The notes below the pieces were generated by a model. The model was given only the letters and a program-made list of their open reading frames with translations, was not told the origin of the DNA and did no database searches. Below are positions 31,043 through 33,465 of a DNA stretch of 33,465 nt, piece after piece (within the stretch, counting starts at the first letter, position 1; each line of letters opens with the position of its first letter). Source of the stretch: Myxococcales bacterium (GTDB lineage Bacteria; Myxococcota_A; Polyangia; DRWM01; JAAZOP01); assembly GCA_012797735.1 (NCBI GenBank), contig JAAZOP010000175.1:1-33465 (forward strand). Direction: 5' to 3'. Both the position numbers and the translations under genes were made by a program.

Positions 31043-33099
31043 CCGCCGGGAACCTGCGCCGGCGCGCCCGCGCGGCTGTGGCCGATCGCGGCCTGGGGGA
31101 CAAGGTGCATCGCGCGACGCTGCGCACCGTGGAGAAGCGAGCGCACCTCGTCGCCGGGATTCCCGACTGGGAAGAGCTGCGGCGCCGGGCCCGCGCCCTG
31201 CGCCTCGAAGCGCTCGACCGCCACGACGAGCTGCTCGCGACCTTCCGCCGCACGCTCGAGGCGCGCGGCGCGACCGTCACGCTCGCCGGGACCCCCGAGG
31301 AGGCCGCCGCCCTCGTCGCCCGCCTGGCGCGCGAGGCGGGACGCCGCGCGGTCAAGAGCAAGTCGATGACCTCCGAGGAGATCGGCCTCAACGCGGCGCT
31401 CGAGGCCGCGGGGCTCGAGGTGACGGAGACCGACCTCGGCGAGTGGATCGTGCAGCTCGCGGGGCAGCCGCCGTCCCACATCACCGCTCCCGCGATCCAC
31501 CTCGGCGTCGAGGACGTCGCGCGGTTGCTGCGCGACCGGGCGGGGGTCGAGCTGCCGGCGTGGGTCGAACGGGACGGGACGGCGCCGCCGGCGGAGCGCG
31601 AGGCCCTGGCGCGGGAGTTGTCGCTGGCCGCCCGGCGCATCCTCCGCGAGCGTTTCCTTGCGGCCGAGGTCGGGATCACCGGCGCCAACTTCCTGGTGGC
31701 CGAATCCGGGACGATCGTCCTCGTCGAGAACGAGGGGAACATCCGGCTCACGACCTGCCTGCCGCGGCGCCACGTCGTGCTGGCCGGCATCGACAAGCTG
31801 ATCGCCCGCGACGAGGACCTGGGCGTGCTGCTGCGGCTGCTGCCGGTGTCGGCGACCGCGCAACGCCAGAGCGGCTACGTCTCGCTGCTCGCCGACCGCC
31901 ATCCCGACCTGCACGTCGTGCTGCTGGACAACGGCCGCCGGCGACTGATGGACGACCCCGAGCAGCGGGACCTGCTGGCCTGCATCCGCTGCGGCGCCTG
32001 CCTGAACGCCTGCCCGGTCTACCGCTGCATCGGCGGGCACGCCTACGGCGGCGCCTATCCCGGTCCGCTCGGCGCCGCGCTGCTGCCGCAACTCGGCGGC
32101 GGCGGGCGCTTCTCCGACCTGCCCTTCGCCTCGTCGCTCTGCGGCGCCTGCACCGACGCCTGCCCCGCAGGCATCCCGCTCCACGAACGCCTGCTGCAGC
32201 TCCGGGCGCGGCTCGTCCGCGCCGGCGCCGCCCGCGAGCTGGGCACGACGCTGCGCGCCGCCACCCGGGCGATGCACGACCCGCGCCGACTGCGCCGCGC
32301 CCTCCGCCTGTACCGCCTCGGCCGCCCGCTGCTCGGACTCCTCCCTCTCGCCCGGCGCTGGAGCCGCTCGCGCGCCTTCCCGCCCGCCCCCCGCCGGACC
32401 TTCCACGACGAATGGGCGGACGCCCGCGGCCGGTCGCACGGGAACACCCCGCCGTCGCCTCCCCGCACCCCGGCGCACGACCCCGCCCCTCCGCCCGCTC
32501 CCGGCGCCTCTCCGCAGCAGCACTCTTCCCCTCCTTCTCCTTCGAATCGCGACGTCCCGGCGCATGACCCCGCCCCTCCGTCCGCTCCCGGCCCCTCCCC
32601 GCAGGACCTGGACCTCTTCGCCCTGCGCTTCCGCGAGCTCGGCCCGGCCGGCGAGACGGAGTTCCACCGTTTCGCGCGGGCACCCGACGCGCGCGCCTTC
32701 CTGCGCGACCTGTTCGCGGGAATCCCGGCCGACGAGGTGGTCCGCCCGGAGGCGCCGCATCCCCGGCGCGAGGTCCGTTTCGGTGTGACCGGCGCGGACG
32801 CCCTGATCGCCGAGACGGGCACCGTCGCGCTCTCCCTCGCCGACCGCGCCGCGGCGCTCGCCTCCCTGCTGGTCGACACGCACGTCGTGCTCGCGCACCC
32901 CTCGCTCGTATTGCCGGACCTCGCGACCTACCACGCCCGGCGCGCCGCGCGGCCGGCGGCACCCGGCGGGCGGCTCGACATCCTGGTCACCGGCCCGAGC
33001 CGCACGGCCGACATCGAGAAGACGCTGGTCATCCCGGCGCACGGCCCGCGCCGGATGATCGTCGTCCTGTGCGACGAACCGCTCGACCCCGCGACGTAG
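31039..33099 (+). CDS. lutBC: LutB-LutC fusion protein (lactate-utilisation iron-sulfur and LUD subunits)
   Basis: The product has 686 residues from a GTG start. Residues 1-300 are the LUD domain of LutB (VKSKSMTSEEIGLNAALE, TEDLGEWIVQLAG-like and AESGTIVLVENEGN blocks). The two ferredoxin-type clusters are CIRCGACLNACP (from Cys315) and CGACTDACPAG (about 368-378). After about residue 470 comes a Pro/Ala/Ser linker to about 524 containing a duplicated HDPAPPxAPGxSPQ block. The remainder (524-686) is a LutC-like LUD domain (FGVTGADALIAETGTVAL, THVVLAHPSLVLPDL, GPSRTADIE). LutB and LutC are normally separate proteins of about 470 and 200-240 residues. No frameshift or stop interrupts the joint. 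Function as in LutABC is expected. The LutC part is slightly short. Confidence 0.9.
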   Translation: MTAGNLRRRARAAVADRGLGDKVHRATLRTVEKRAHLVAGIPDWEELRRRARALRLEALDRHDELLATFRRTLEARGATVTLAGTPEEAAALVARLAREAGRRAVKSKSMTSEEIGLNAALEAAGLEVTETDLGEWIVQLAGQPPSHITAPAIHLGVEDVARLLRDRAGVELPAWVERDGTAPPAEREALARELSLAARRILRERFLAAEVGITGANFLVAESGTIVLVENEGNIRLTTCLPRRHVVLAGIDKLIARDEDLGVLLRLLPVSATAQRQSGYVSLLADRHPDLHVVLLDNGRRRLMDDPEQRDLLACIRCGACLNACPVYRCIGGHAYGGAYPGPLGAALLPQLGGGGRFSDLPFASSLCGACTDACPAGIPLHERLLQLRARLVRAGAARELGTTLRAATRAMHDPRRLRRALRLYRLGRPLLGLLPLARRWSRSRAFPPAPRRTFHDEWADARGRSHGNTPPSPPRTPAHDPAPPPAPGASPQQHSSPPSPSNRDVPAHDPAPPSAPGPSPQDLDLFALRFRELGPAGETEFHRFARAPDARAFLRDLFAGIPADEVVRPEAPHPRREVRFGVTGADALIAETGTVALSLADRAAALASLLVDTHVVLAHPSLVLPDLATYHARRAARPAAPGGRLDILVTGPSRTADIEKTLVIPAHGPRRMIVVLCDEPLDPAT
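32472..32605 (+). repeat. Duplicated linker segment inside the lutBC fusion
   Basis: About 46 bases at 32472-32518 recur at 32559-32605 with roughly four differences, 87 bases (29 codons) apart. Both copies are in frame and encode Pro-rich sequence, so the linker grew by a tandem duplication. Confidence 0.7.
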
Positions 33100-33264
33100 C
33101 CGAACCCCGAGCCGCATCCCGTCGGAGACACGCCTCCACGACGGCCCGCACGCGGCACGCCGCTCGCGCACGTCCGCGCCGCGGAATCCGGTTGCGACGC
33201 CGCACGCCAACACGCTGAAACAACAAAGCAATCCAGGCCATTGCCTCGTCGTGGACGAATTCGC

Positions 33265-33293
33265 TTGTGCGTAACTCACGAATGAGTTACTAG
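33265..33293 (+). promoter_or_regulatory. Palindrome within a promoter for the gene at 33320
   Basis: GTAACTCA (33271-33278), four bases, TGAGTTAC (33283-33290) is a perfect inverted repeat in AT-rich DNA unlike its surroundings. It fills the spacer between a possible -35 TTGTGC (33265-33270) and -10 TACTAG (33288-33293). This is a usual site for a TetR- or MarR-type dimeric repressor. No T-tract follows, so it is not an obvious terminator. Confidence 0.55.
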
Positions 33294-33319
33294 TCGCGCC
33301 GGCACGACGGAGGTCGGTC

Positions 33320-33465
33320 ATGACGCGACGCAGCTTCTCCCGGATTCTTCCTGTGGCGGCCCTGCTGTTCGGCACGGGCTGCGTGGCCGAGGACGGCGCG
33401 ACGGAGGCGGTCGCCGCCGCCGCCCCGGCGCTCGGCACCGCCGACGGTCTCGACGTCGCCGACCA
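33320..33465 (+). CDS. Start of a lipoprotein gene, truncated by the window edge
   Basis: Only 48 codons are visible. The signal peptide runs MTRRSFSRILPVAALLFGTGC with lipobox GTGC (Cys21), followed by an Ala/Asp/Glu-rich linker as in the other lipoproteins here. The ATG at 33320 has a GGAGG site. The domain content is outside the window, so the function cannot be said. The palindrome upstream suggests regulated expression. Confidence 0.7.
   Translation, partial: MTRRSFSRILPVAALLFGTGCVAEDGATEAVAAAAPALGTADGLDVAD

Noticed and set aside
33271-33290. Palindrome as terminator of lutBC
   Set aside because: It lies about 170 bases past the stop, has AT-rich arms and no T-tract, and sits in a likely promoter spacer.
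30589-33438. A 949-codon minus-strand open frame opposite lutA-lutBC
   Set aside because: It is Arg/Gly/Ala-rich with no domains and lies opposite clear Lut motifs.

Overview
The window is very GC-rich bacterial DNA from a Gram-negative organism. It encodes two outer-membrane beta-barrels ending or likely ending in aromatic residues, and about ten lipoproteins with lipobox signal peptides followed by Asp/Ala/Gly-rich linkers. It also has MopE-type metal-binding repeats (CDGxDNDCDGxxDEG), NCGxCGxxC repeats and PPC domains. This mixture is typical of Myxococcota (former Deltaproteobacteria), probably an environmental lineage. That placement rests on protein style only. No rRNA, tRNA, CRISPR array, transposase or phage gene is visible.

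Layout. (1) 1-1317 (-) is a partial porin-like protein, divergent from 1499-4021 (+), a metallophosphoesterase lipoprotein with seven C-terminal repeats. (2) 13991-4026 (-) is a tight five-gene operon: a second paralogous porin, a 1218-residue alpha/beta-hydrolase lipoprotein, a neutral-ceramidase-like lipoprotein, a small lipoprotein and a VWA-domain lipoprotein. A near-consensus promoter at 14064-14092, with three 11-bp direct repeats behind it, drives it. I read it as a surface lipid- or sphingolipid-processing and uptake system; this is inference. (3) 14441-15901 (+) is a MopE-like Cys-rich protein. (4) 20377-15957 (-) is a pair of overlapping genes: a PPC/Cys-rich lipoprotein and a metzincin-like peptidase lipoprotein. 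(5) 20509-21231 (+) is a TVP38/DedA-type membrane protein. 21294-24934 (+) is a DsbA-like thioredoxin followed by a propeller-toroid lipoprotein. (6) 25161-27248 (+) is a short-chain dehydrogenase/reductase plus alpha/beta hydrolase operon behind a palindromic operator candidate. (7) 27685-27284 (-) is a small DUF4156-like lipoprotein, divergent from 27837-29237 (+), a CDF zinc transporter with three tandem C-terminal dimer domains. (8) 30170-29292 (-) is a Cys-rich lipoprotein with a 36-bp coding tandem repeat, divergent from 30332-33099 (+), a lactate-utilisation lutA and a fused lutB-lutC. (9) 33320 to the right edge (+) is the start of another lipoprotein behind a 20-bp palindrome.

Two styles of expression signal stand out. 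Several genes have a normal Shine-Dalgarno and a 45-70-nt leader. Four plus-strand genes (starts at 1499, 20509, 21294, 30332) have no Shine-Dalgarno and a -10-like box placed so that transcription would begin at or within about six bases of the start codon, as in leaderless mRNAs.

The best candidate for an undescribed system is the porin-lipase-ceramidase-VWA operon with its helical-phase direct-repeat control region. The rest is mostly cell-envelope and central-metabolism accessory genes.
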